NCBI RefSeq assembly: GCF_000485595.1
Contig: NW_014577955.1
Span: 90,369-110,528 of the forward strand
Source of the DNA: Priapulus caudatus
Lineage: Eukaryota > Priapulida > Priapulimorpha > Priapulimorphida > Priapulidae
Reading direction: 5' to 3'
Length of the DNA: 20,160 bases
The notes beneath the pieces are model-generated. The model had not been told where the DNA came from and ran no database searches. It saw only the letters and a list, made by a program, of their open reading frames with translations. Numbering within the stretch: the first letter of the stretch is position 1; every line of letters begins with the position of its first letter. Of the stretch, positions 1 through 10,377 are shown one piece after another. The position numbers were made by a program, and so were the translations under genes.

Positions 1-164
1 AGCTGTCTAGACACTGTGGTATGCAAATCTACAGCTAATGATGACACGACTTGCTGCTTCTCACGCGGCAGCTCCCAGCAGTCGTAAATCAGTTAAGTGC
101 GACAATGTCGATGCGAGAGAACAGTAGCTGCTAAATGACGGGGACGTGCCTCATGAAAGCCACC

Positions 165-400
165 CACCACGCACGCGCAGAGACACTCGTACGCATGCAA
201 ACACGCGACGCACACCAGACATTCGTACGCACGCAACACGCACGCACACAGAACACTCGTACGCACGCATGCATGTATGGACGCACGGTCACTCGGCACT
301 CACGCCAACGCACACAGAAACTCGTATGCACGTCACGCACGCACACAGAAAACTCGTATGCACCACGCACGCAAGTATGGACGCACGCACGCACAAGTTC
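165..400. repeat. ~33-bp minisatellite, CACG-rich
   Basis: A degenerate tandem array built on a unit of about 33 bp. The landmark ACTCGT (once ATTCGT) followed by AYGCA occurs near 185, 221, 255, 320 and 352, giving spacings of 36, 34, 65 (two units) and 32 bases, with CACGCACGCACACAGA-like DNA between. A second landmark, GTATGGACGCAC, appears near 267 and 375, about 100 bases apart, which suggests a three-unit higher-order period. Open frames across this array on both strands (up to 184 codons) are the result of a stop-poor CACG repeat and should not be read as genes. Confidence 0.75.
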
Positions 401-1325
401 TCCTCTTCAACAGGAGCTGTTCAAATACTTTCAGCCACAGACGCGTCCATCGCAGCTTCGCGCAGTCTTTACGATGAGAGATTTCGCGCCAGCCGTGTAA
501 GCTGCCGCGTCGGTAATGGCTCGTTTCCGCATTACGCCCACTCCGCGTATTTTCCAATCCGCGCCCTAACTCCCGCTGTAACGCACGCGCAGACAAACAA
601 AGACAGAGACACGTCGTACACGCCTGCGTGCCAGATTCCCCGCCGCCGGCACCGCGGTCAGACACGTACGCCAAACTTACACAGAAGATATAATAAATAA
701 GATCATCATTAAGACCAGTACGCTGCACACGCTCGGTGCAGGTAACCGCTAATCACCTGACATAACACTTGCCTTGTGGCATGAGAAAGTCAAGAACGCC
801 ACGATGTGCAAATAACATATCGCTTGCACGTGTTTAACTAATACGCGCGTTCGGTTTTTAGCCGGCAGCCGCCGGGGCGTGCGTAGAACCAAAGGGTACA
901 GCCATGAGCCGACGAGCGAACTCAACACGCCCCCCAATTAACACCGACAACAATCATAAACAAACGCAACCATACAAACCAACCAACCAACACAACCAAC
1001 AATTCCCGGCTACCATTTACCAAGTACACCACCGAGCGCTACCGATAGCAGGCCCACCTGAGGAATGTGGTAAGCGAGAGACGGAGTCGCGAAGACGGCG
1101 CCGCTGAGCGCTGAACGTCTTTCAAAGTCCGTTCCGGACCGCTTGCCATTATCGGCAGATGTCAAGTAGGTGAACAATGCGCGCCGCCGTTTCGCTACAA
1201 CGAGTTTCCAACTTAAGTTTGCCAAGAGTGACGCAAATCCATGCTGCGCTGATCACGGTCGAAGACACGGCGGTAGAAAGCGGGTCGCTGCTCCGCTAAT
1301 ACGAAATGAGTTATGACGACATCTC
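401..1325. other. Unique sequence, no gene recognised
   Basis: Mixed-composition DNA without a recognisable coding region. It holds a short AACC-type simple repeat at about 975-1000 and GC-rich patches near 640-660 and 860-880. Short open frames here show no protein family that I recognise and no clear exon boundaries. Confidence 0.5.
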
Positions 1326-1925
1326 ACGCGACGCGGGTAAGCAACAGAAGACGCGAGTAGGATAAGGCGAAAGACGCGGGTAGAAAGGAAAGACGCGGGT
1401 AGCAAGAGAAAGACAGGATAGCAAGGGAAAGACCCGGATAGCAAGGGAAAATCACTGGTCGCACGGGAAAGGCGCTGGTAGCAAGAGAAATTAATCCCCG
1501 CACTTCGATGTAATCGAGTGCCTTGTGAAATAAAAGAGAGGGAGCCAAGATACAAGATACAAGAGAAAGACGCTGGTAACAAGAGAAATACGCGGGTAGC
1601 AAGAGAAAGACGCGGATAGCAAGGGAAGGGCGCTGGTAATAAGGGAAAGACCCGGGCGTAGCAAAGGGTAAGACGATGGTAGCAAGGGAAATACGCGGGT
1701 AGGCAAAAGGAAGGGCGCTGGTAGTAAGGGAAAGACCCGGGTAGAAAGGGTAAGACGATGGTAGCAAGAGAAAGACGCGGGTAGCAAAGGAAGGGCGCTG
1801 GTAGCAAGGGAAATACGCGGGTAGCAAGAGAAAGACGCGGGTAGCAAGGGAAGGGCGCTGGTAGCAAGGGAAAGACGCGGGTAGCAAGAGAAAGACGCGG
1901 GTAGCAATGGAAAGACGCGGAATGA
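1326..1925. repeat. 20-bp minisatellite with higher-order units
   Basis: About 25-28 tandem copies of a 20-bp unit close to AAAGACGCGGGTAGCAAGAG, interrupted by a non-repeat island at about 1,491-1,555. Distinct unit types can be followed: A (AAAGACGCGGGTAGCAAGAG), B (AAGGGCGCTGGTAGCAAGGG), C (AAATACGCGGGTAGCAAGAG), D (TAAGACGATGGTAGCAAGGG) and E (AAAGACCCGGGTAGAAAGGG). From about 1,620 the order is B-E-D-C, B-E-D-A, B-C-A, B-A-A. B units start near 1,627, 1,712, 1,792 and 1,852, a period of 85, 80 and 60 bases. The minus-strand unit has no stop codon in three frames, which creates overlapping open frames of 178-268 codons. Because 20 is not a multiple of 3, the reading phase shifts with every unit and these are not genes. 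Confidence 0.9.
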
Positions 1926-2542
1926 AGTAGAGTAGAAAGGGAAGGATGGGGCGTAGAAAGGGACGACGATGGGTATGACGTGATAGAAATAGAAGGCGGG
2001 ACTAGGAACATGGTAAGAAACGGACACGCAGAACTAAGAGAATACAAATTCACCGTCATACTTCCTTACATCTGCGCGCGTGTACATAATTATATAGATT
2101 AGAAATATTAATGGGCTATTGTAACTGACAAGGCACACAATACACACTCACTCGTCGATCTTCACTAATCACATCAACTTCCTTGTTTTTAATTAACAGC
2201 GCTTGTATAGACAACAGTGTAATTAGCCATTTCTAAGGGTTGTTCAATGTGTGCGAGGTAAATTCCGTAAATACGAAGTCGGTGCAGGTACATGAAGTAG
2301 GTGTAAGTACATGCGGTGAGTATAGCAAGGAGCGAAGGAATTCGCATTAGTGATTAACAGTATGTATTAGCATTATCTGCCGATTGTAGCGCATTCATAC
2401 CCACTAACGAAGACACAGGCCTTGTCATCATTCACTCTGAAATAATCACAAGAGCGTTAATGCTCTCATAGATAACCATCATTATGTCATCAAGTCGGTG
2501 CAGGCCCTGAGACGCCACACGTCTCTCAACAACAGATCGCTG
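1926..2542. other. Unique sequence, nothing recognised
   Basis: Moderately AT-rich DNA with no repeat array and no open frame of note. The phrase GTCGGTGCAGG occurs twice (about 2,278 and 2,493), which is too short to call a repeat family. Confidence 0.5.
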
Positions 2543-2601
2543 CCTCCTCTCTTTCTCTCACCCCCCCCCCCTCTCTCTCTCTCTGTCTCTCTGCCTCTCT
2601 C
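2543..2601. repeat. Poly-C run plus CT microsatellite
   Basis: A run of about ten C followed by (CT)n with scattered TG and GC interruptions, making a pyrimidine-only plus strand of about 60 bases. Confidence 0.85.
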
Positions 2602-2795
2602 GCATGAGACGGTAATTTATCTATCGGACATGTGACCGAGTTTACCTTTCACAAACCTACCGTTGTATTACGAGTGCAAACGTACGGCGATAGACGCATC
2701 GCGGAAGACTCACCGCGCGGCCGTGTGACTGCACAGCTGACGAAGATTTTATAGCAACCAGGAAAAAGAAACCGCGCGAGGCGTTCGTTACTCAC

Positions 2796-2906
2796 CACTA
2801 GATAGCTGCTGAGGCGCTTCTGTCCCCACGGCACCCTGTTGATAAGGTTGTATCCTTTACTGGATAGCACTCGACTAAAACTCTGCGATCTAACGCGACC
2901 CTCCAT
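2796..2906 (-). CDS. Possible short coding exon (weak)
   Basis: On the minus strand an ATG at 2,906 in a fair context (GACGAGATGG: purine at -3, G at +4) opens a frame of 37 codons. It runs into a sequence resembling a 5' splice donor, GTG|GTGAGTAACG, whose GT lies at 2,795-2,794. The encoded segment is basic and serine-rich (begins MEGRVRSQSFSRVLSSKGYN) and matches no family I recognise. The frame continues 48 codons past the donor, so the exon end is inferred only from the donor consensus. No matching acceptor exon could be identified. Chance occurrence is quite possible in 20 kb. RNA reads would settle it. Confidence 0.17.
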
Positions 2907-2909
2907 CTC

Positions 2910-3827
2910 GTCACAAACACTCGCTCACGACAGACACTACTGGTGACAGATGCACAGAGATACTGCTGTGTGCCTGCACTCGCAAGCTACTGTCTGTATG
3001 TACGCGTAAAGCGATGACGGCTATTGAGGGACACTAGCGCTACTGCCTGCAATCCGGTTGATAATCCGTGTGAAGGAGTGTCGGTGTGGGCGATGCCGCT
3101 CTGACGCACACAGACACCTCGCGCGAACACCAGCGACCAACCACCACGCACTATAAACTGGTAGCCAGTCGGATAATCAGTATGCATGCCGAGGATGCCT
3201 GCGTGCGGCGGGGTTGGGCCTATGCTCCCTGCTGCACGCTTGCATACGGAGCGGCCTGCCTAGGGGACTGTGACCACCGCTGGCTATTGTCACGTGCGAT
3301 TTCCCACCATTTATCCCGTCCACTACCCGGCCAAACGCGCGCACAAAGGCGCGCTATTTGCACATAATACGCACGCAGATCGAGCCGGGCACATGTTTTG
3401 AAACACCCTTTACCATCTCAAAGGCCGTCTCCTAATGCCTTTGGTGTCTTCGCACACTATTTAGGGATATCGCCCCATCGCTGCGTGAGCCATTGTCAAG
3501 GACAGTGTCTCAGATACACGCGAGGAAAATGTAGAGTGGAAGGGTGCACACAGCCTGGCAGGACGCCCCCGGGTACGTGACGGATGTATAAACACCATTA
3601 GTACCGCGTCAGTTAGTGCTAGAAACCTCGAAACGGAGAGACGGGGAAAGAAATCAAAGAAGAAGAACTCGATAACAGATAAACGAGAACAAAACAGACA
3701 CTGCTAACAACATTTCGCACCTTATAGCAAACGGAAGAGCGTACAACAGCGCAGAAACTACCACATGAACGTCACAGTGTAGTTTTAGACGGGTTTTAGA
3801 TAGTTTAGACCCATATCAAACTGGTAA
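2910..3827. other. Unique sequence, no gene recognised
   Basis: Mixed DNA with short open frames of 60-93 codons that I do not recognise. The plus-strand frame 3,086-3,367 is cysteine- and histidine-containing but has no convincing motif spacing. From 3,640 the sequence becomes A-rich. Confidence 0.45.
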
Positions 3828-3835
3828 GATATAAA

Positions 3836-3873
3836 CAGGAGTGAATAATAGAGATCTCTATTATTCACTCCTG
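3836..3873. mobile_element. 38-bp perfect palindrome with flanking duplication (copy 1)
   Basis: A perfect 38-bp palindrome begins CAGGAGTGAATAATAGAGA and ends with its exact reverse complement, with no loop. It sits between 8-bp direct repeats GATATAAA (3,828-3,835 and 3,873-3,880). The final G of the palindrome can be counted either in the element or in the duplication; the alternative phase is ATATAAAC. Termini (CAGRA...CTG) and inner ATAATAG motif are shared with the palindromes at 16,792 and 19,056. An 8-bp duplication and CAG...CTG ends are typical of hAT transposons, so an ultra-short hAT-derived element is my inference. The alternative is a hairpin that spreads by another route. Confidence 0.7.
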
Positions 3874-3950
3874 ATATAAACGTAGGACCTGTATAGGCAC
3901 AACTACGTGTAGTTAAAGTGTATTAATTTCTTGCGGACACCATTTTTGCA

Positions 3951-4042
3951 ATGTGCGTGTGTTTGCGTGTGTGCGCGTTTGCGTGTGTGTGTGTGCGTGC
4001 GTGCGCGCGCGTGTGTGTGCGTGCGTGTGCGTGTCTGCGTGA
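3951..4042. repeat. GT/GC alternating tract
   Basis: About 90 bases of GTGTGCGTGCG-type alternating purine-pyrimidine sequence, with a CG-rich core near 4,000-4,012. It is a potential Z-DNA former. Open frames through it (Cys-Val-Arg repeats) are low-complexity artefacts. Confidence 0.85.
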
Positions 4043-4681
4043 CTGTAACACACTATCAGGATGTATTCTGTACCTTGTCAAACTGTTACTACCGTGCTAC
4101 TACTATACACCTTCCGCCTCGCTCAAACGAGATGGCTGAACTAGTTTGTTGGGAAGTAAAAGTGAAATAATACACTGCTGCCTTTGTATGGGAGGTCTTG
4201 CATGCGTTTACCTGTAACACGCACGAGGTGAGGGTTTCACACTATCACGTCATCTTCCCTGCCGATGGATGGTGGGCGTGTGATGCTGTACACCATAGTC
4301 AGTTTAGATTAGCCTAGATAGAGAGAGAAATGCAATCACGTTTCGTTTAAACGCTATTATATCTTTATCGTGGAACGACCCCGATCTTATCCTCCTAGCC
4401 CTCCTTCTCTATCCGAATTCTTCAATCAAATTATAAATCTTTAACATTTTTTTATATTCTCAGTTTCTAGATATGTCATGCTGCTCATTAAGTTAACCGT
4501 GCTCGCGAGATCTTGAATATCGTATGCATTTTCAATTTCTCGATTGGTAATGCACTGGGAGATTTTGACACCGCAGCGCGCGCGCATGCGCAAGCCACGT
4601 GTGAGATCTCTGATATGTGTAAAGACGCGTACAACGCCTACGAACAGCAGCCTTATGAAACAATAGCTACCGTCGATATAT
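4043..4681. other. Unique sequence before the assembly gap
   Basis: No gene or repeat family recognised. A GCGCGCGCATGCGC stretch lies near 4,577-4,591. The sequence ends in an assembly gap, so any feature running rightward is truncated. Confidence 0.45.
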
Positions 4682-4833
4682 NNNNNNNNNNNNNNNNNNN
4701 NNNNNNNNNNNNNNNNNNNNNNNNNNNNNNNNNNNNNNNNNNNNNNNNNNNNNNNNNNNNNNNNNNNNNNNNNNNNNNNNNNNNNNNNNNNNNNNNNNNN
4801 NNNNNNNNNNNNNNNNNNNNNNNNNNNNNNNNN
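4682..4833. other. Assembly gap (152 N)
   Basis: A run of 152 undetermined bases. It directly abuts the outer end of the left arm of the large inverted repeat, so the true left boundary of that structure is hidden. The matching outer end of the right arm is the GAAAC-type tandem repeat at 9,301-9,424, which suggests that the gap contains the same repeat in reverse. Confidence 0.99.
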
Positions 4834-5012
4834 GCGTGTCGTTTCATTTCGTATTGTTAGCAGTTGCGTTTCGTTTCGTTTGCGTATTGTTACGCGCTTG
4901 CCGTTAGCGTTGGCTTGGATACCCAGGACAACGCGACGGCTCGCCCATTGTTTGTTTTCATTCGCCGTTGTGCGCTGACGCCGCCGGCGTGGGAGGGAGT
5001 GAGGGTGGTGGC

Positions 5013-5376
5013 TTGAGAAGGCGTTTTGGAATAAAGAAAGGATAAATGGCTAAATAAAGCACACAAATGTATTCTAAGCTGAGCCAAAGTCGCGGAACAG
5101 CACCGCACATGGGCCCCACGCGCACACGGCCCGCACACGCCCGACGGCGGCACCAGTTGCGCACTGCGACACACGCACACGCCACGCACATGTAAATGTG
5201 CAGCCGGCGTGCGTGCGGTGTACTTAATGTTGTTGCAGAGGGAGCATTTGCAAGCGGCGTTTTACAGGAATTATCTGCAATAATAGGCGAAGCAGAGTAA
5301 GAGAACAGTAAGAGCTTTGTAGTAAATACATTCGTGTTTATTTTAGCATTATTTTGTTTATTGAAAACGGCTCCAA
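5013..5376 (-). mobile_element. TIR element inside left arm (MITE-like)
   Basis: This is the left-arm counterpart of the element at 8,897-9,206. Its ends are inverted copies of each other over about 60-65 bases. One end (5,013-5,075) runs from TTGAGAAGGCGTTTT through a TAAATAAAGC-type stretch. The other (5,310-5,376) reads GTAGTAAATACATTCGTGTT and ends GAAAACGGCTCCAA. The interior includes a CACACGC-rich patch (5,110-5,190) and unique DNA. It encodes nothing recognisable. It is more diverged and about 54 bases longer than the right-arm copy. Confidence 0.6.
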
Positions 5377-5579
5377 GTGCCTGTGGGGCTGGAGTAGTAG
5401 TGTGTGATCGGGGGGGGGAGCATCACCGGTTGCATTCCGGCCGCGCGTTCTGGCCCGGCCGACGCAGCGCGTGATTGTGTGCTCGCCCGTGGGCGAGCGC
5501 ACCGCGGGTAAAACTCCCCGCCAGTGAATGGCCTGCGATGACCCGGACGTCGGACGGGGCTGATTTACTGACTGCCGAT

Positions 5580-5900
5580 TGCGGGCAATGATGAAAGAGA
5601 GAGGGAGTCAGGTGAGACAGGAGACGAGACGAAGACTGAGAGAGAGAGAGAGAGAGAGAGAGAGCAGGAGAGTAAGGGTGTGGAGTGGGCATGAAGAGGA
5701 GAAGGGGAGCAGAGGAGAGGAAAGGTAGAGGGCGCGGAGGTGGGAGGCGTGAAAGGGTAGATGAAGAGGAAGGGAGAGGCAGAGAGGGTGACGGAAGGAG
5801 AGGAGAGAAGGGATAGAGGGTCGGAGGGGACAGGGGAGGGGGCGGGGGAGCGGGAGAGAATGTGTGAGAGAAGAGAGAAGAGAAGGGGTGAGCAGGCGAT
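5580..5900. repeat. Purine-rich tract with (GA)n core
   Basis: The plus strand is nearly all purine over about 300 bases, with a pure (GA)n core at 5,638-5,664. It is the mirror, in the left arm, of the pyrimidine tract at 8,450-8,735. Minus-strand open frames rich in Ser, Leu and Pro across it are artefacts. Confidence 0.85.
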
Positions 5901-6733
5901 AAGGGGGATTATAATAAATTAACAATAAATGTAATGTAAGATGTAAATAAAAAATGTAATAATAATAGAGAAAGAGTGATGAGAGAAATACGCGAGAGGC
6001 AGGACAGAGAGAGGATGAGAGAGAACGCGCGGATGGAAGGAAACGAGAGCACGCCTGAAGAAAGTCTGAGGGGGGGGGCCAAGTGCGTTCCCGCCATCTG
6101 CTCTCCCGGACAGACTGTTTTCTGCCTGTTCACACTGTCTATATCTTATATAAGCAATCTTGAAATATTCACCGTGGAAATACCGGCCAATGCGACACTA
6201 TATATGGCATCTATAACTATGGGGTTCTGCCGTTGACACAACATCTATACGCGGACTCACGCACGTCTATAATATCTATGTCCTATATATTATACGCCTG
6301 TATTGCCTCTTCCATACACACGCATGCACCCGATTTTCTTTCTTTTACGTCTTTAGAAAACACATTTATTGCCATTTGAGTATTGTGTTGCTAGGCGTTC
6401 GTACAGGTAAACGGCTGATGCCGATGTTGGCCTGAATATGAGTAACTACAAAACTATTCGCACGAAATGCGCCCGCAGGGAGCTATAGTCATGCGGTCCG
6501 TGTCATGTGAATTTTCGTATGAACGATGTCCATGATGATTAGCAACGGTTTAATGTTCGTTAGTGTGATCATTAGTCGCCGCGCCTGGTCGAATCGAATG
6601 CCCTGCATTCCTAAACAACAGCCGCGATTCTTAAGCACGTACTCGCCAACAATAGCACGCACTCGCAACAAAGCAGTCAGCACTTCGCTCAGGTGGTTAA
6701 AAACAATAAGTTTTTATATACTCTCCTGGCTAT

Positions 6734-7648
<915 letters not shown>

Positions 7649-8279
7649 AATAGCCAGGAGTATATAAAACTTATTGTTTTTAACCACTCCTGAGCGAGTG
7701 CGTGCTATTGTTGCGAGTGCGTGCTATTGTTGCGAGTACGTGCTTAAGATCCGCGGCTGATGTTTTGGAATGCGGGGCATTCGATTCGACCAGGCGCGAC
7801 TAATGATCACACTAACGAACATTAAACCGTTGCTAATCATCCTGGACCATCGTTCATACGCATTCACATGACACGACCGCATGACTATAGCTCCCTGCGG
7901 CGCATTTCGTGCGAATAGTTTTGTAGTTACTCATATTCAGGCCAACATCGGCATCAGCCGTTTACCTGTACGAACGCCTAGCAACACAATACTCAAATGG
8001 CAATAAATGTGTTTTCTAAAGACGTAAAAGAAAGAAAATCGGGTCATGCGTGTGTATGAAGAGGCAATACAGCGTATATATATAGACATAGATATATAGA
8101 CTCCGTGAGTCCGTATAGATGTTGTGTCAACGCGAACCCCATATATAGATGCCATATATAGTGTCCATGCGGTATTTCCCACGGTGAATATTTCAGATTC
8201 TTATATAAGATATGACAGGTGTGAAAGGAGAAACATCTGTCGGGAGACAAGAGGGGGAACGGCACTGCCCCCCCCCCCT

Positions 8280-8647
8280 CAGACTTTCTCAGGCGTGCTC
8301 TCGTCTTCCTTCCATCCCCGTCTCTCTCATCCTCTCTCTGTCTGCCTCTCGCGTATTCTCTCATCACTCTTTCTCTATTATTATTACATTTTTATTTACA
8401 TTTACATTACATTTATTATTTACATTTTTATATCCCCCTATCGCTCTCACCCCTTCTCTTCCTCTTTCTCTCACACATTCTCTCCCCTTCCCTGTCCCTC
8501 CGACCCTCTATCCCTCTCTCCTCTCCTTTCCTCACCCTCTCTGCCTCTCCGCTTCCTCTTCATCTACCCTTTCCCCCTCTTCCCCCCCTCCCACCCCTCA
8601 ATCTACCCTCTCTCCTCTCCTCCCCTCTCCTCTCTGCCACTCCACAC

Positions 8648-8700
<53 letters not shown>

Positions 8701-8735
8701 GTCTCACCTACTCCCTCTCTCTCATCATCGCCGCA
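8280..8735. repeat. Pyrimidine-rich tract with (TC)n core
   Basis: Mostly C and T on the plus strand, with an AT-rich break at 8,375-8,435 and a pure (TC)n at about 8,651-8,698. It is the right-arm partner of the purine tract at 5,580-5,900. The 394-codon plus-strand frame that spans 8,124-9,308 is dominated by this Ser/Leu/Pro-coding simple sequence and is not a gene. Confidence 0.85.
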
Positions 8736-8896
8736 ATCGGCGTCAGATCAGCCCGTGGGTCATCGCCAGCATTACTGGCGGGATTACGGTGCGTCGCACG
8801 GCGGAACAAATGCGCTGCGTCGCGCCGAGCAACGGCGGGGAATGCAACGGTGATGCTCCCCCCCCCCATCCACCACTACTCTCCACCCCCAGGCAC

Positions 8897-9206
8897 TTGG
8901 AGCGTTTCAATAAACAAAATAATGCTAAATAAACACGAAATGTATTTACTACCAAAGTCTTACTGTTTCTCTACTCTCTTTCGCCTATTATTGCCGATAA
9001 TTTCCTGTAAACGCCGTTCAAATGCTCCTCTGCAACACATAAGTACACCGCACGCACGCCGCTGCACATTTACATGTGCGTGCGTGTGCGTGTGCGCGTG
9101 CGCATGTGCGCGTGCGTGTGGGTGTGCGTGTGCGTGTGTTCGCGACTTTGGTAGTAAATACATTTTGTGTTTATTTAGCATTATTTTTTTTATTAAAACG
9201 CTCCAA
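8897..9206 (+). mobile_element. TIR element (MITE-like) flanked by 19-bp direct repeats
   Basis: About 65-bp terminal inverted repeats bound a 310-bp element. The left end starts TTGGAGCGTTTCAATAAACA and continues through AATGCTAAATAAACAC and TATTTACTACCAAAGT. The right end, from ACTTTGGTAGTAAATACATT at 9,142, ends AAAACGCTCCAA at 9,206. Only a few bases differ. The interior holds a GTGCGTGC alternating tract (about 9,075-9,142). The 19-mer CCACCACTACTCTCCACCC lies at 8,870-8,888 and again at 9,207-9,225. On the right it abuts the TIR; on the left eight bases (CCAGGCAC) separate them. No transposase is encoded. The superfamily is unknown because the flanking duplication is unusually long. Confidence 0.7.
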
Positions 9207-9300
9207 CCACCACTACTCTCCACCCGGCGGCGTCAGCGACACGCAATGAAACAAACAATGGCGAGCCGTCGCGTGTCTGGGTATCCAAGCCAACGTAACG

Positions 9301-9424
9301 AAGCGTAACAATACGAAACGAAACGAAACGAAACGTAACAATACGAAATGAAACGAAACGTAAAGTAACAACACGAAATGAAACGAAACGAAACAAAACG
9401 AAACGAAACAAAACGAAACGAAGA
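9301..9424. repeat. (GAAAC)n array with CGTAACAATAC interruptions
   Basis: A pentamer repeat GAAAC, interrupted by CGTAACAATAC at about 9,304 and 9,333 and by a variant, GTAACAACAC, near 9,365. This produces a ~30-base higher-order period. It forms the outer end of the right arm; the inverted version emerges from the gap at 4,834-4,900. Confidence 0.9.
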
Positions 9425-9497
9425 CGCATTCCTCACATTTCTCCCCCTCACGTTATGCCCTCTTTTTCGCACTCGCACGCTCTCTCACCCTTTCTTC

Positions 9498-9625
9498 CAC
9501 ACACACGCACGCACACACGCACGCACACACACACACACTCCACCACACACACACACACACACACAGCACTCACACACACAACGACACACACACACCACAC
9601 ACACGACACACACGCACACACGCCA

Positions 9626-9656
<31 letters not shown>

Positions 9657-9675
9657 GCGCGCGCGCGTACGCACG
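9498..9675. repeat. CA / CACG / CG alternating tract
   Basis: About 175 bases of (CA)n, then (GCAC)n (about 9,624-9,654), then (CG)n to about 9,667. It is purine-pyrimidine alternating and a strong Z-DNA candidate. Open frames on both strands through it are artefacts. Confidence 0.92.
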
Positions 9676-9722
9676 ACCCGCCTCGCCCTCGTTCCACGTA
9701 TGCCGGATATGAAATGGAATTT

Positions 9723-9758
9723 TCACATACGCGCGTGCGCGTTACGTATGTGACATTG
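9723..9758. repeat. Small hairpin and adjacent palindrome
   Basis: TCACATACG (9,723-9,731) pairs with CGTATGTGA (9,745-9,753) around a 13-base loop, and is followed at once by the palindrome TGTCGCGACA. Role unknown. Confidence 0.5.
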
Positions 9759-9816
9759 TCGCGACATGGATACACGGGGGATTAGTAGCCGAAATGTCGT
9801 GTACTACATACGGGCC

Positions 9817-9900
9817 GATGACGCGTCATCATGTGTCATCGCACGCAATCACACGTCATCCATCATAGTCATACATCATCACACGTCATCACGCGGCCTC
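9817..9900. repeat. CATCAC(A/G)CGT minisatellite
   Basis: Degenerate ~10-base repeats around ATCACACGTC, starting with the 14-bp palindrome GATGACGCGTCATC at 9,817-9,830. TGACGCGTCA resembles a CRE/ATF half-site arrangement, but I have no evidence of a regulatory role. Confidence 0.55.
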
Positions 9901-10377
9901 ATGACTCACGCGAAATGACGTAACACAGTAATCTGCAGTACATAATTACGTATATACATATATATATAAACTATATATATATACATATTATTATTATTAT
10001 ATAAACTATATATAGTAAATGCAACGTGTGCCCATGGAGGGACATAACTGATGACTGAGGCACGTTTAGGGTTACAATTAGCTCTAAGGCCAGGTGCAGG
10101 AGTAGAGTTAGTGAAAAGGTTAGGAAATCATAGTCGCAATCCTATACGAACCAGTTAGCGCTGTTAGAGAATTACAAACAAGAGCAGGGTACCCTACGAA
10201 TAACTTTTAGCGGACGTTAGTGAAACGCGGCGGGCTGTTACGCGAAGAGAATCGGAGTAGCATGCGCAAGGGTGTAGCTACCTAGCGGCACGGTACTGCC
10301 ACTCCCACATACTCATGGTTACCAAACACAGACATTCCTGAAACGCGCAGAATATCTCATACAATGCGCCGTGGGCC
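9901..10377. other. Unique DNA with an AT-rich patch
   Basis: TATATA-rich sequence at about 9,950-10,017, containing ATTATTATTAT, then unremarkable DNA. No open frame of interest. Confidence 0.5.

Larger units (their letters stand above)
4834..6733 (+). repeat. Large inverted repeat, left arm (~1.9 kb)
   Basis: Read in reverse complement, this segment matches 7,649-9,360 along its whole length. Paired landmarks, outer to inner, are: the GTTTC-type repeat 4,834-4,900 with 9,300-9,360; 4,910-5,010 with 9,225-9,295; 5,190-5,430 with 8,850-9,080; 5,905-6,000 with 8,345-8,440; 6,110-6,240 with 8,125-8,265; and 6,415-6,605 with 7,768-7,966. In the last block I count roughly 11 differences in 195 bases, mostly single-base indels. 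The inner end is TCTCCTGGCTAT near 6,733, matching ATAGCCAGGAG near 7,649. The arm carries a nested TIR element (5,013-5,376) and a purine-rich tract. No coding region is supported. Confidence 0.9.
7649..9360 (-). repeat. Large inverted repeat, right arm (~1.7 kb)
   Basis: Reverse-complement partner of 4,834-6,733. The innermost part (7,649-7,692) holds a 38-base segment starting CAGGAGT and ending CACTCCTG. Next comes a 19-bp direct repeat GCGAGTGCGTGCTATTGTT, twice plus a partial copy (about 7,694-7,746), then the well-matched block 7,768-8,265, the pyrimidine tract and the TIR element. The right arm is about 190 bases shorter than the left because of indels, for example near 8,740-8,850 against 5,430-5,600. 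If both arms are transcribed through, the RNA could fold into a long hairpin; that is inference. Confidence 0.9.

Noticed and set aside
1326-1925. CRISPR-like array
   Set aside because: The repeats are head-to-tail with no spacers and the context is eukaryotic.
1253-2059. Minus-strand open frames of 178-268 codons with PRLSLATRVF-type repeats
   Set aside because: They are the 20-bp minisatellite read in three frames. The unit lacks stops in these frames, and its length is not a multiple of three.
2786-2796. GTGAGTAACG resembling a conserved bacterial 16S rRNA segment
   Set aside because: Only about ten bases match and no other rRNA landmark is present nearby; it also fits a splice donor or chance.
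3587-3616. TATAAA followed 22 bases later by TCAGTTAG, resembling a TATA/initiator core promoter
   Set aside because: The spacing is slightly short, there is no supported transcript downstream, and both motifs are common by chance.
8124-9308. A 394-codon open frame on the plus strand, the longest in the window
   Set aside because: Most of it is translated CT-rich and CACG simple sequence (Ser/Leu/Pro, then Cys/Ala runs), and it crosses the TIR element. The inverted copy in the left arm does not keep the frame open.
10067-10125. TTAGGG and GGTTAGG words suggestive of interstitial telomere repeats
   Set aside because: Only isolated single words, with no tandem array.
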